Shown one piece after another: positions 17,801 through 25,920 of a stretch of DNA of 64,000 nt. A model generated the notes under the pieces. It had not been told where the DNA came from, searched no databases, and was given only the letters and a program-made list of their open reading frames with translations. A program made the position numbers and the translations under genes. This DNA comes from DASPHG01 sp963849605 (lineage in GTDB: Bacteria > Actinomycetota > Thermoleophilia > Solirubrobacterales > Thermoleophilaceae), in NCBI GenBank assembly GCA_963849605.1, contig CAWKHX010000010.1, positions 1 to 64,000 on the forward strand. Reading direction: 5' to 3'. The number at the start of each line of letters is the position of its first letter. The first letter of the stretch is position 1.

Positions 17801-18525
17801 TCCTCCTGCCGGCCATCGACATCCGCGGCGGCAAGGCTGTGCGGCTGCGGCAGGGCGACTTCGACCAGGAGACCGTCTACAACGAGGACCCGCTCGAGGC
17901 CGCGCGCGCGTGGGCGGAGCAGGGTGCTCGCTTCCTGCACGTGATCGACCTGGACGGCGCGCGCGACGGCAAGCCGCAGAACCTCCACCACCTCGAGCGG
18001 ATCAGCAGCGAGCTGACGGTGCCGGTGCAGTACGGCGGCGGCCTGCGGGACGTGGGGGCCGTGCGCGCGGCGCTCGCCGCGGGTGCGGACCGGGTGATCC
18101 TCGGCACCGCCGCCTACACCGACGTCGAGTTCCTGGACGCCTGCGTCGCGACCTGGCCGTCGCGCGTGCTGGTCGCGATCGACGTGCGCGGCGGGCGCGT
18201 CTCGGTGTCCGGCTGGACGAAGGCGACTCAGATGCGGCCCGAGGACGTGATCGACCGGATGCAGCGCCGCGGCGTGCGCCAGTTCGTCTACACGAACGTC
18301 GACCGCGACGGCATGCTCGAGGGGCCCGACCTCGACGAGGTGCAGCGCATCGGCGAGATCATCCGCGGCCGCTTCCTCTACTCGGGCGGGATCGGATCGC
18401 TCGAGGACTTCCGCGGCCTGTGCTCGCTGCGGCTCGTGAACCTCGCGGGCGTCGTCTCGGGCAAGGCGCTGTACGAGCGCCGCTTCACGATCTCCGAAGT
18501 GCACGAGATGCTCGATGCTGCTTAG
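17797..18525 (+). CDS. hisA: Phosphoribosylformimino-5-aminoimidazole carboxamide ribotide isomerase
   Basis: A 242-residue half-barrel-duplicated TIM barrel. The catalytic Asp lies in LLPAIDIRGGKAVRL, and the second acid-loop region in VDRDGMLEGPD. Phosphate-binding glycines occur as QYGGGLRD and SGGIGS. It catalyses the Amadori rearrangement of ProFAR. GTG 17797 overlaps the hisH stop (GTGA). Since no trpF is seen here, a dual HisA/PriA role as in other actinobacteria is possible but unproven. Confidence 0.94.
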   Translation: MILLPAIDIRGGKAVRLRQGDFDQETVYNEDPLEAARAWAEQGARFLHVIDLDGARDGKPQNLHHLERISSELTVPVQYGGGLRDVGAVRAALAAGADRVILGTAAYTDVEFLDACVATWPSRVLVAIDVRGGRVSVSGWTKATQMRPEDVIDRMQRRGVRQFVYTNVDRDGMLEGPDLDEVQRIGEIIRGRFLYSGGIGSLEDFRGLCSLRLVNLAGVVSGKALYERRFTISEVHEMLDAA

Positions 18526-19270
18526 GCGCGTCATCCCGTGCCTCGACGTGGACAAGGGCCGCGTCGTGAAGGGCACGAACTTCGTCGACATCCGCGACGC
18601 GGGCGATCCGGTCGAGCTCGCCGAGCGCTACGAGGCCGAGGGTGCCGACGAGCTCGTGTTCCTCGACATCACGGCCTCGCACGAGAAGCGCGAGACGGTC
18701 GTCGAGCTTGCGCGCCGCTGCGCGGACAACGTCTTCATCCCGTTCACGATTGGCGGCGGCGTGCGTTCCGCCGAGGACGCCCAGGCGGTCCTCGACGCCG
18801 GCGCCGACAAGGTCTCGGTCAACTCGGCCGCGGTGCGGCGGCCCGAGCTGCTCGGCGAGATGGCGGAGGTGTTCGGCGCCCAGTGCGTCGTGCTCGCCAT
18901 TGACGCGAAGCGAGCCGGCGACGGCTATGAGGTCTTCCTCGACGGCGGGCGCACGGCGACCGGGCGCGACGCGGTTGCGTGGGCCCGGGAGGGGGCGGAC
19001 CGCGGCGCGGGCGAGATCCTCCTCACCAGCATGGACCGGGACGGGACGGAGGACGGCTATGAGCTCGAATTGACGCGAGCCGTCGCGGATGCCGTGGACA
19101 TCCCCGTGATCGCGTCCGGCGGCGCGGGCGAGCCGTCGCACCTGGTCGACGCGGTCGAGCGCGGGGGAGCGGACGCGGTGCTGTGCGCGTCAATCTTCCA
19201 CTACGGGACCTACCGCGTGGCCGAGGCGAAGCAGGCGATGCACGCCGCTGGTATCCCTGTGCGGCTGTAG
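18515..19270 (+). CDS. hisF: Imidazole glycerol phosphate synthase, cyclase subunit
   Basis: A 251-residue TIM barrel with RVIPCLDVDKGRVVKG (catalytic Asp11 region), FTIGGGVRS and ILLTSMDRDGT with the second catalytic Asp. It forms IGP and AICAR using ammonia from HisH. It overlaps the end of hisA by 11 bases. No hisI, hisE or hisC follows, so those steps are encoded elsewhere. Confidence 0.96.
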   Translation: MLLRRVIPCLDVDKGRVVKGTNFVDIRDAGDPVELAERYEAEGADELVFLDITASHEKRETVVELARRCADNVFIPFTIGGGVRSAEDAQAVLDAGADKVSVNSAAVRRPELLGEMAEVFGAQCVVLAIDAKRAGDGYEVFLDGGRTATGRDAVAWAREGADRGAGEILLTSMDRDGTEDGYELELTRAVADAVDIPVIASGGAGEPSHLVDAVERGGADAVLCASIFHYGTYRVAEAKQAMHAAGIPVRL

Positions 19271-19281
19271 TTTCGGAGGCC

Positions 19282-20505
19282 GTGCGGAAGGTCCAGGAAG
19301 AGCTGCGCGAGCGGATCCGAGCCCTGCCGGGCGTGGAGCGGCTGCTGCCGGCGCTCGCCGGCCTGCCGCCCGTCTACCTCGTCGGGGGCGCCGTGCGCGA
19401 CGTCCTACTCGGCCAGCCGGTGGTCGATGTCGACCTCGCGGTGGAGGGAGACGGCCCGCGCACCGCCCGCGAGCTCGCGGCCCGGCTCGACGGCGACGTT
19501 TCACCGCACGAGCGGTTCGGCACGGCCACGGTGCGGGCCGGCACGCTCGCATTCGACATCGCCGCGACACGCAGCGAGACCTATCCGGAGCCGGGTGCTC
19601 TGCCCGTCACCGAGCCCGCCGGCCTGGGCGAGGACCTCGGCCGGCGCGACTTCGCGATCAACGCGATGGCGGCCGCGCTCCAGGGAGACGAGCTCGGCCA
19701 CCTGCACGACCCGCACGGCGGCTCCGCGGACCTCGACACGCGGGTCGTGCGCGTCCTGCACGACCGCAGTTTCATCGACGACCCGACGCGACTGCTGCGG
19801 GCCGTCCGGTACGAGGTGCGGCTCGACTTCAAGATGGACGAGCCGACGGAAGAGCTCGCGCGCGAGGCCGCTCGCCGCAAGGCGCTCGCAACCGTTTCGG
19901 GGCCGCGGATCCGCGACGAGCTGCTCGACCTGCTCCGCGAGCGCGCCGCCCCGCGCGGGGTCGCGCGGCTCATGGAGCTCGGGCTGCTCGAGACGCTCGG
20001 CGGCGACCTGAACGGCGACCCGGACCTGGTCGCGTCCGCCAAGCTCGGCGCGGGTGAGACAAGCGCGGACCCTGCGCTGAGCGCGCTCGCCGCGCTCGCC
20101 AGCCCCGAGCCCGACGCAGCGTGGGTCGAGTCGCTCGCGCTGCGAGCGGACGAGCGCGACGCCGTCCTGCGCGCCGCGCGCAAGGCGCCCGAGCTCGCGA
20201 AGACGGTGCGCGCGGACATGCCCGACTCCGTAATCCACGCCCTCCTGCACTGCGAGCATCCCGAGACGCTCGCACTTACGCTCGCGTACGGCGCGCCGGG
20301 CGGCCCGATCCTGCGCTACCTGGCCGACCTCCAGGGCGTGCGGCTCGAGATCACCGGCAAGGACCTGGTCGATGCGGGCGTTCCGGAGTCGCGCGCGCTC
20401 GGATACGCGCTCGAGGAGACACTGCGCAAGAAGCTCGACGGCGAGCTGGCAGGCCGCGACGAGGAGCTGCGCTACGCGCTGGAGGTGGCCCGATCGGCGA
20501 GCTGA
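19282..20505 (+). CDS. cca: CCA-adding tRNA nucleotidyltransferase / poly(A) polymerase family protein
   Basis: The 407-residue protein has the nucleotidyltransferase core: YLVGGAVRDVLLG (about 37-49), the VDVDLAVEG catalytic aspartates, RRDFAINAMA and DPTRLLRAVR, followed by the helical tRNA-binding half. It matures tRNA 3' ends. GTG 19282 has GGAGG only 2 bases upstream, which is unusually tight, so the start may be slightly later. It runs 11 bases after hisF and is joined to the next gene by a 4-base overlap. Confidence 0.9.
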   Translation: MRKVQEELRERIRALPGVERLLPALAGLPPVYLVGGAVRDVLLGQPVVDVDLAVEGDGPRTARELAARLDGDVSPHERFGTATVRAGTLAFDIAATRSETYPEPGALPVTEPAGLGEDLGRRDFAINAMAAALQGDELGHLHDPHGGSADLDTRVVRVLHDRSFIDDPTRLLRAVRYEVRLDFKMDEPTEELAREAARRKALATVSGPRIRDELLDLLRERAAPRGVARLMELGLLETLGGDLNGDPDLVASAKLGAGETSADPALSALAALASPEPDAAWVESLALRADERDAVLRAARKAPELAKTVRADMPDSVIHALLHCEHPETLALTLAYGAPGGPILRYLADLQGVRLEITGKDLVDAGVPESRALGYALEETLRKKLDGELAGRDEELRYALEVARSAS

Positions 20506-21179
20506 TCCGGCTGAGCCTGCCCGGCGCCGAGGTCGCGTTCTCGACCCGCAGGGGCGGGGTCAGCGAGGGCCCGTACGAGTCGTTGAACCTGGGCATCCTG
20601 ACCGACGACGAGCGTGAGCGGGTGGAGCACAACCGCGAGCTGCTGGCGGAGGCCGCGGGCATCGGCACGCGCTCGATCGCGATGGGCTGGCAGGTCCACG
20701 GCACGGACGTCAAGGAGTGGGACACGCTGCCGAACGGCGAGCTCGAAAAGGTGGACGGCCACATCACCGCTCGCGACGACCTCGCGCTGCTCGTGATCGT
20801 CGCCGACTGCCTGCCGGTCGCGCTCGCGGGCGACGACCGAGTCGCGATGGTGCACTGCGGCTGGCGGGGGCTGGCGGGCGGGGTCCTCGCGAATGCGGTC
20901 GCGGGGTTCGACGAGGCGCCGGCCGCCGCCGTCGGCCCGGGCATCGGCAGCTGCTGCTACGAGGTCGGCGACGAGGTGCTCGAGGTTTTCGACGCTCGCT
21001 TCGCGAGCGGGCACATGCTCGACCTGCGCGCCGTCGCGGAGGACCGGCTGCGGGCCGCGGGCGTCGAGCGGATCGAGCACGTCGATCTCTGCACGAGCTG
21101 TCGCGAGGACCTCTTCTTCTCGCACCGGCGCGACGGCGGCGTGACCGGCCGCCAGGGAGGGCTCGTGTGGCGGACATAG
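20502..21179 (+). CDS. pgeF: YfiH/PgeF-family purine nucleoside phosphorylase (laccase-domain fold)
   Basis: About 225 residues. Zinc-site residues of the family are visible in WQVHG, VADCLPV and VHCGWRGL, with late GPGIGSCCYEVG. Members act on purine nucleosides and edit peptidoglycan precursors. The frame has no ATG, GTG or TTG near the expected N-terminus. The best start is CTG at 20502, whose last two bases begin the cca TGA stop (CTGA). This matches the NTGA coupling used throughout the operon. The next in-frame ATG would remove about 60 conserved residues. Confidence 0.85.
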   Translation: MIRLSLPGAEVAFSTRRGGVSEGPYESLNLGILTDDERERVEHNRELLAEAAGIGTRSIAMGWQVHGTDVKEWDTLPNGELEKVDGHITARDDLALLVIVADCLPVALAGDDRVAMVHCGWRGLAGGVLANAVAGFDEAPAAAVGPGIGSCCYEVGDEVLEVFDARFASGHMLDLRAVAEDRLRAAGVERIEHVDLCTSCREDLFFSHRRDGGVTGRQGGLVWRT

Positions 21180-21781
21180 ATGCTGAGCGCGTGCGCGCGA
21201 ACCTGGAGCGGGTCCGCGAGCGGATCGGAAACGCGGTCGAGATCTGCGCGGCGGTCAAGTACGTGGCGCCGCCGGACCTACCCGCGCTTGCGGAGGCAGG
21301 CATCACGCTCGTGGGTGAGAACCGCGCGCAGGACCTCGTCGCGAAGCAGGACGAGCACGGCGACCTCTTCGACTGGGACTTCATCGGCGCGCTTCAGAGC
21401 CGCAAGGTGAAGGACGTCGCGCCGCGCGTCCGGCTGATCCACTCGGTGGCCTCCGAGTCCGCCCTCGCGCAGCTGGAGAAGCACCCCGCGAAGGGAATCT
21501 TGATTCAGGTGAATGTTGCGGGGGAGGAGGGGAAGGCCGGGGTTGCGCCAGCCGAGCTTCGGGACTTCGTTGCCCGTTGCCGGTTGCCCGTTGCCGGCCT
21601 GATGACAATGCCGCCGTTCACCGAGCGGCCCGAGGAGAGCCGGCGTCACTTCGCAAGGCTCGCCGAGCTCGCCGGCGAGCATGGGCTCCGGCGGCTCTCG
21701 ATGGGGACGAGTCAGGACTACGAGGTCGCCGTCGAGGAGGGCGCGACGATCGTCAGGCTGGGCTCGGTCCTGTACGAGTGA
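21167..21781 (+). CDS. yggS: YggS-family PLP homeostasis protein
   Basis: A 204-residue single-domain PLP-binding TIM barrel. The cofactor lysine lies in ICAAVKYV (about residues 24-31); VGENRAQDLVAK, FIGALQSRK, IQVNVAGEEGKAG, and SMGTSQDYEVAVEEGATIVRLGS are family hallmarks. It buffers free PLP and has no known enzymatic reaction. GTG 21167 is preceded by GGGAGG and overlaps pgeF by 13 bases. Neighbouring sepF and proC is a common arrangement in Gram-positive bacteria. Confidence 0.93.
   Translation: MADIDAERVRANLERVRERIGNAVEICAAVKYVAPPDLPALAEAGITLVGENRAQDLVAKQDEHGDLFDWDFIGALQSRKVKDVAPRVRLIHSVASESALAQLEKHPAKGILIQVNVAGEEGKAGVAPAELRDFVARCRLPVAGLMTMPPFTERPEESRRHFARLAELAGEHGLRRLSMGTSQDYEVAVEEGATIVRLGSVLYE
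21569..21596 (+). repeat. Two perfect tandem copies of a 14-base unit inside yggS
   Basis: GTTGCCCGTTGCCG occurs twice in direct succession. The unit is not a multiple of three, so the copies encode different residues, and the reading frame stays open. Confidence 0.8.
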
Positions 21782-22541
21782 GCCAGCCGAGGATCGCGCG
21801 CGAGAGCTGCGCGCCCTGCCAGGCGAGCGGCGGCTCGCCCTCGTCCTCGACGGCGAGCTCTGCGCGGGGAAGACGGCGGGCGTACTCCTCGGCGAGGGCT
21901 AGCGGGTGCGTCGGGTCGGAGTCGTCGCGGCTGCCCACGACGAGGGCCGGCACGTCGATCTCCGCGAGCCGCTCGAGCCCGGCGAAGGCCTCCGATCGCG
22001 GGACCACGCGAACAGCCTGGGCGAGCGCCTCGGGGTGGCGGTGGCGCTCGATCCGCTGGCGCGTGAACTTGAGCACCGACTCGCGCCAGCGCTCGTCCGC
22101 CGGCGGCTCGAACGCACGCATGAAACCGTCGGCGCCGTCGGCCTCGAGCCCTGCGGCGAGCCGGTCCCAGTAGGCGACGTCGACGTCGTCGCGGTAGGGC
22201 TCGCCGGTGTACGCGGGCGTGATCTGCACGAGCCCCGTGACGAGCTCGGGCCGTTCGAGCGCCACGCGGATCGCCGTCGCCGCGCCCATCGAGTGGCCGA
22301 CGAGCACTGCCCGCTCTATCCCGCGCGATTCGACCACCGAGACGAGGTCCTCGGCCAGGTCCGAGTACTCATAGGCGTCTCCGGGGTCCGATTCCCCGTG
22401 TGCGCGCGCGTCGTACGAGACGAGCCTGAATCCCTCGCGCGCGAGCAGCTTCGACCCCTGCAGCACGTAGCGACGGGTGGCCGTGAGCCCGTGCAAAAGC
22501 ACGAGCGGAGGGCCGTTACCGGTGTCTTCTATAGCGAGCAT
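21753..22541 (-). CDS. Alpha/beta hydrolase
   Basis: A 262-residue esterase-like fold: oxyanion segment LLHGLTATR near residue 18, nucleophile elbow GHSMG near 93-97, an acid region in VVGSRDDSDPTHP near 207-219 and a candidate His in THP. The substrate is unknown. The gene is divergent from sepF and overlaps the 3' end of yggS tail to tail by 29 bases. Confidence 0.88.
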   Translation of the reverse strand: MLAIEDTGNGPPLVLLHGLTATRRYVLQGSKLLAREGFRLVSYDARAHGESDPGDAYEYSDLAEDLVSVVESRGIERAVLVGHSMGAATAIRVALERPELVTGLVQITPAYTGEPYRDDVDVAYWDRLAAGLEADGADGFMRAFEPPADERWRESVLKFTRQRIERHRHPEALAQAVRVVPRSEAFAGLERLAEIDVPALVVGSRDDSDPTHPLALAEEYARRLPRAELAVEDEGEPPLAWQGAQLSRAILGWLTRTGPSPA

Positions 22542-22597
22542 GGGTACCCTGTGTGCAGGAGGAATCGCTGCATAACGCGCGAAACCTCGTCCTCAGC

Positions 22598-23149
22598 ATG
22601 GCGCTTCGCGACACATGGCACCGGACGCTCGTCTACTTCGGCCTCGCAGAGGAGGACGACCCGTACCGCGACGAGCCGCTCGACGTCGAGCCCGAGCAGG
22701 AGCTCGAGGGCCGTTACCGCGAGCGACCGAACGTCCGCCGCCTCGAGCGCAACCGCCGCCGGCGTGACGAGATCGACGACATCTTCGCCGACGACGGCGG
22801 CTCGGGCGGCCGCGAGACGCGCGTCCTGCGCCCGATCGGCGGGAACGGCGGCAACGGACGGAGCGGGGCGGACGTCCAGGTGCACCTCGTCGTGCCCAAG
22901 AACTTCAACGACGCCCAGCAGATCGCCGACCGCTTCAAGGACACCGTCCCGGTGATCCTGAACCTCCAGACCACCGACAACGAGCTGTCGAAGCGGCTGA
23001 TCGACTTCGCCTCGGGCCTGACGTACGCGCTCGACGGTGGCATGCAGCGCATCGCCGACAAGGTCTTCCTTCTCACTCCGCGCAACGTCGAGGTATCGGC
23101 GGAGGAGCGCGCGCGGCTGATCGAGAAGGGCTTCTTCAACCAGTCGTAG
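22598..23149 (+). CDS. sepF: Cell division protein SepF
   Basis: About 183 residues from ATG 22598: an amphipathic N-terminal helix (MALRDTWHRTLVYFGL) for membrane binding, an acidic/arginine-rich linker and the C-terminal SepF domain (VHLVVPKNFNDAQQIADRFK to KVFLLTPRNVEVS). SepF tethers FtsZ to the membrane in bacteria without FtsA. The frame continues upstream to GTG 22553. An AGGAGG at 22557-22562 suits a start near 22568, so the N-terminus is uncertain. Next to yggS, proC and yggT as usual for division-cluster genes. Confidence 0.93.
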   Translation: MALRDTWHRTLVYFGLAEEDDPYRDEPLDVEPEQELEGRYRERPNVRRLERNRRRRDEIDDIFADDGGSGGRETRVLRPIGGNGGNGRSGADVQVHLVVPKNFNDAQQIADRFKDTVPVILNLQTTDNELSKRLIDFASGLTYALDGGMQRIADKVFLLTPRNVEVSAEERARLIEKGFFNQS

Positions 23150-23183
23150 CCGTCGGCGGTTAGCGGCAGGTCCGCTGCGCCGG

Positions 23184-23936
23184 ATGAAGGTCGGCCTGAT
23201 CGGGGCAGGGAACATGGCGAGCGCCTTGGCGCGCGGATGGAACGAGCCTGCTGTGGTGGCCGACATCGACCGCGACAGGGCTGAGGTGCTGGCGGAGTCG
23301 ATCGGCGGGTCCGTGGCAGACTCGAACGCCGGGCTCGCGGAACAGGTGGACGTCGTGATCCTCTGCCACAAGCCCGCGCAGCTCGAGGAGGTGGCCGCGG
23401 AGATACGCGGCGACGCGAGCGCAGTCGTCTCGATCCTGGGCGGCGTCCCGGTCGCGAGCGTCGAAGCCGCCTATCCCGACACGCCGGTCTATCGCTTCAT
23501 GCCCAACCAGGCGGCCGAGGTGCAGCGCGGGGTGTCGTGCTACGTGGCCGGTAGCCGCGCCGGCGACGGGCCCGAGGAGGAGATCCTCGACCTGTTCGGC
23601 CGCGTCGGCACGGTGGTGCGGCTGCCGGAGGAGCAGATGGAGACGGCGACCGCGGTGATGAGCTGCGCGCCCGCGTGGTTCGCGCTCGTAGCCGAAGCGC
23701 TCGTCGACGCCGGCGTCGAGCACGGCCTTGACAGCGAGCAAGCCGGGCGCCTCGTCGCCGCGGCGCTGGCCGGCACCGGCGCGCTGCTGGCCGACGCGGG
23801 TGTCAGTCCCGCGGAGCTGCGGCGCCGCGTCACCTCACCCGGCGGGCTCACCGAGCGCGGGACGGCGCGACTCGAGGACGCGGGGATCCGCGCGGCGTTC
23901 GACTCCGCCGTCGATGCGGTGGTGAACCCGTCATGA
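23184..23936 (+). CDS. proC: Pyrroline-5-carboxylate reductase
   Basis: A 250-residue Rossmann-fold reductase (VGLIGAGNMASALARG at residues 3-18; MPNQAAEVQRGVSCYV; C-terminal VTSPGGLTERG loop). It makes proline from pyrroline-5-carboxylate with NAD(P)H. It is slightly short for the family (about 260-275). Overlaps yggT by ATGA. Confidence 0.93.
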   Translation: MKVGLIGAGNMASALARGWNEPAVVADIDRDRAEVLAESIGGSVADSNAGLAEQVDVVILCHKPAQLEEVAAEIRGDASAVVSILGGVPVASVEAAYPDTPVYRFMPNQAAEVQRGVSCYVAGSRAGDGPEEEILDLFGRVGTVVRLPEEQMETATAVMSCAPAWFALVAEALVDAGVEHGLDSEQAGRLVAAALAGTGALLADAGVSPAELRRRVTSPGGLTERGTARLEDAGIRAAFDSAVDAVVNPS

Positions 23937-24241
23937 GCAGCCTCCCGCTCGCGATCAGCCGCGTCGACATCGGCGACTACGTCGAGACGCTCATGTACGT
24001 CTACCTCGTCCTGATCTTCATCAGGATCATCGTGAGCTGGTTCCAGTCGATCCCCTACCACCCGGTGCTGAGCGCCTTCCTGACGTTCGTGCACGACGTG
24101 ACCGACCCGTACCTGCGCCTGTTCCGGAGGTTCATTCCCATGGCGAGGCTCGGCCCGGCCGCGCTCGACCTCAGCCCGATCGTGGCCACCTTCGTCCTGC
24201 TGATCGTCGGCGGGATCGTCGTCAACATCATCAGGGGGTGA
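23933..24241 (+). CDS. yggT: YggT-family membrane protein
   Basis: A 102-residue protein with two hydrophobic segments (about 17-35 and 78-100) and the family-like WFQSIPYHPVLSAF and TDPYLRLFRRFIP regions. Function is poorly known; it is found near sepF and proC in many bacteria. Overlaps proC and lspA by 4 bases each. Confidence 0.87.
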   Translation: MSSLPLAISRVDIGDYVETLMYVYLVLIFIRIIVSWFQSIPYHPVLSAFLTFVHDVTDPYLRLFRRFIPMARLGPAALDLSPIVATFVLLIVGGIVVNIIRG

Positions 24242-24681
24242 ACCAAGCAGCACTCGCTCGCGCCACCGCCGTCGTCGGGCTGACGGTGCTCGCGGACCAG
24301 GTGACGAAGGCGATCGCCGTCGCCTCGCTCGAGCGCGGGGAGGAGGTGAACGTCTTCCTCGGCCTTGACATGACGTACGTGCGGAACGAGGGCGTCGCCT
24401 TCGGGGCGCTCTCCAGCGGCGGGCCGCTGCTGGTGACTGCGATCGCCGTCGCACTGGCCGGCCTCGTCGCATATTTCGTCGCCAACAGCGACGTCCCGTT
24501 CCTCTGGCTGCCCGTAGGGCTGATCCTCGGCGGAGCGCTCGGCAACCTCGCCGACCGGGCACGCGACGGGGCCGTCGTCGACTTCATCGACCCGATCGCC
24601 TGGCCGGCCTTCAATCTCGCCGACGCGGCGATCGTCGTTGGCGTGCTCGGGCTGGTCTACGTGGCGGAGGTGAAACGCTGA
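24238..24681 (+). CDS. lspA: Lipoprotein signal peptidase II
   Basis: A 147-residue four-segment membrane aspartyl protease that removes signal peptides from prolipoproteins such as the PotD-like protein here. Catalytic aspartates lie in GALGNLADRARDGAVVDFID and FNLADAAIVVG. TYVRNEGVAFG is the conserved NxGxAFG region. GTG 24238 overlaps yggT (GTGA), and its stop overlaps rluD (TGATG). Confidence 0.94.
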   Translation: MNQAALARATAVVGLTVLADQVTKAIAVASLERGEEVNVFLGLDMTYVRNEGVAFGALSSGGPLLVTAIAVALAGLVAYFVANSDVPFLWLPVGLILGGALGNLADRARDGAVVDFIDPIAWPAFNLADAAIVVGVLGLVYVAEVKR

Positions 24682-25637
24682 TGCCCGCTCTCGAAGTCGT
24701 CGTCCCGGCGGACGCTGCGAGGGATCGGCTCGACCAGTTCGTGGGCCGCCTCGAGGAGGTGGGGTCGCGCGCGGCCGCACAGCGGCTGATCGAGGGGGGC
24801 GCGGTCACGGTCGACGGGGTGGGAAAACAGAAGCGACACGTCGTCAGGCCGGGCGAGACGATCGCGATCGAGCTGCCCGAGCCGCCCGACCCGACGCACC
24901 CTGGCGCGGGCGAGGGTGTCCCGTTCGAGGTCGTCTTCGAGGACGACCACCTGCTGGTCGTGGACAAGCCGGCGGGAGTCGTCGTGCATCCGGCGCCCGG
25001 ACACCCGACCGGGACCCTCGCCCAGGCGCTGGCCGACCGCGCGGCCGGCGGGCAGGACCCGTGGCGGCCGGGAATCGTCCACCGGCTCGACCGCGACACG
25101 TCCGGGCTGATGGTCGTCGCGAAGTCCGAGCCGGTGCACCGGGCGCTCCAGGAGATGATCCGCCGGCGCGAGGTCGAGCGGGAGTACCTGGCGCTTGTGG
25201 AGGGCCGCCCGGACGCCCGCACGGGCACGATCGACGCCCCGATCGGCCGCGACAGGGCGGAGCGAAAGCGGATGTCCGTCCGGAGCGACAGCGTGCGCGA
25301 AGCGCGGACGCACTTCGAGGTCGTGGAGACCTATCCCCGCACCACGCTCCTGCGGGTGCGCCTCGAGACCGGCCGGACGCACCAGATCCGGGCCCACATG
25401 GCGGCGATCGGCCATCCGATCTGCGGCGATGACCAGTACGGGGGGGCCGGGTCTGGGCGACGGCTTGGGTTAACGCGCCAATTTCTACATTCGGCGTTTC
25501 TGAGGTTTACCCACCCCGTCAGCGGGGCAGTCACCTGCTGCGAGTCCAAACCGCCCGCTGACCTGCGGCAAACACAGCTTGCAGCTAGGCGGGAGCCAGT
25601 CTCCGGAGGGCCAGACGGAGACTATTCATATGAGTGA
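24681..25637 (+). CDS. rluD: RluA/RluD-family 23S rRNA pseudouridine synthase
   Basis: A 318-residue enzyme with an N-terminal S4 RNA-binding domain (about residues 10-75) and catalytic motif IVHRLDRDTSGLMVVAK (catalytic Asp, about 133-149). It isomerises uridines in rRNA. The lspA-rluD pairing is widespread. The last 35 residues (after HSAFLRFTHPVSG) are poorly conserved, and the gene ends just before a strong terminator. Confidence 0.92.
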   Translation: MPALEVVVPADAARDRLDQFVGRLEEVGSRAAAQRLIEGGAVTVDGVGKQKRHVVRPGETIAIELPEPPDPTHPGAGEGVPFEVVFEDDHLLVVDKPAGVVVHPAPGHPTGTLAQALADRAAGGQDPWRPGIVHRLDRDTSGLMVVAKSEPVHRALQEMIRRREVEREYLALVEGRPDARTGTIDAPIGRDRAERKRMSVRSDSVREARTHFEVVETYPRTTLLRVRLETGRTHQIRAHMAAIGHPICGDDQYGGAGSGRRLGLTRQFLHSAFLRFTHPVSGAVTCCESKPPADLRQTQLAARREPVSGGPDGDYSYE

Positions 25638-25638
25638 G

Positions 25639-25662
25639 CGAGGCGGTCTTTTGACCGCCTCG
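25639..25662 (+). terminator. Intrinsic terminator after rluD
   Basis: A perfect 10-bp stem (CGAGGCGGTC / GACCGCCTCG) with a TTTT loop, followed by TTTACGT, begins 2 bases after the rluD stop. It separates the sepF-rluD operon from the rpsB operon. Confidence 0.85.
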
Positions 25663-25920
25663 TTTACGTCTTGGGCCGAGTGGGGCGGCGGGGCGGCCCG
25701 CAGACCGCCCCGCCGGTACAGATCCGGCCGCCGCTGGTAGGGGAAGGCGGCCCCCGCACCTCTTCCGAACGCCGCCGCGCTCCGATTCTTGCGGCTCCCT
25801 ATGCTCCCCGGTGATTGGCAAGCAACCCCGGTCGCGAACGGGGGCGGCCCTGCCCGGTGATGTGACGCCGGGTCCGCCCCGCGGGTGGCCGGGCAACATC
25901 CATAAACAAGGGAGCAGTTA
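25663..25920 (+). other. rpsB leader region with a GC-rich hairpin
   Basis: A 258-base gap before rpsB. At 25687-25714 there is a perfect 10-bp hairpin (GGCGGGGCGG / CCGCCCCGCC) without a U-run. A long r-protein leader is typical for rpsB, which is often autoregulated, but I cannot match a known leader motif here. An AAGGGAGCAG ribosome site ends the region. Confidence 0.5.
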
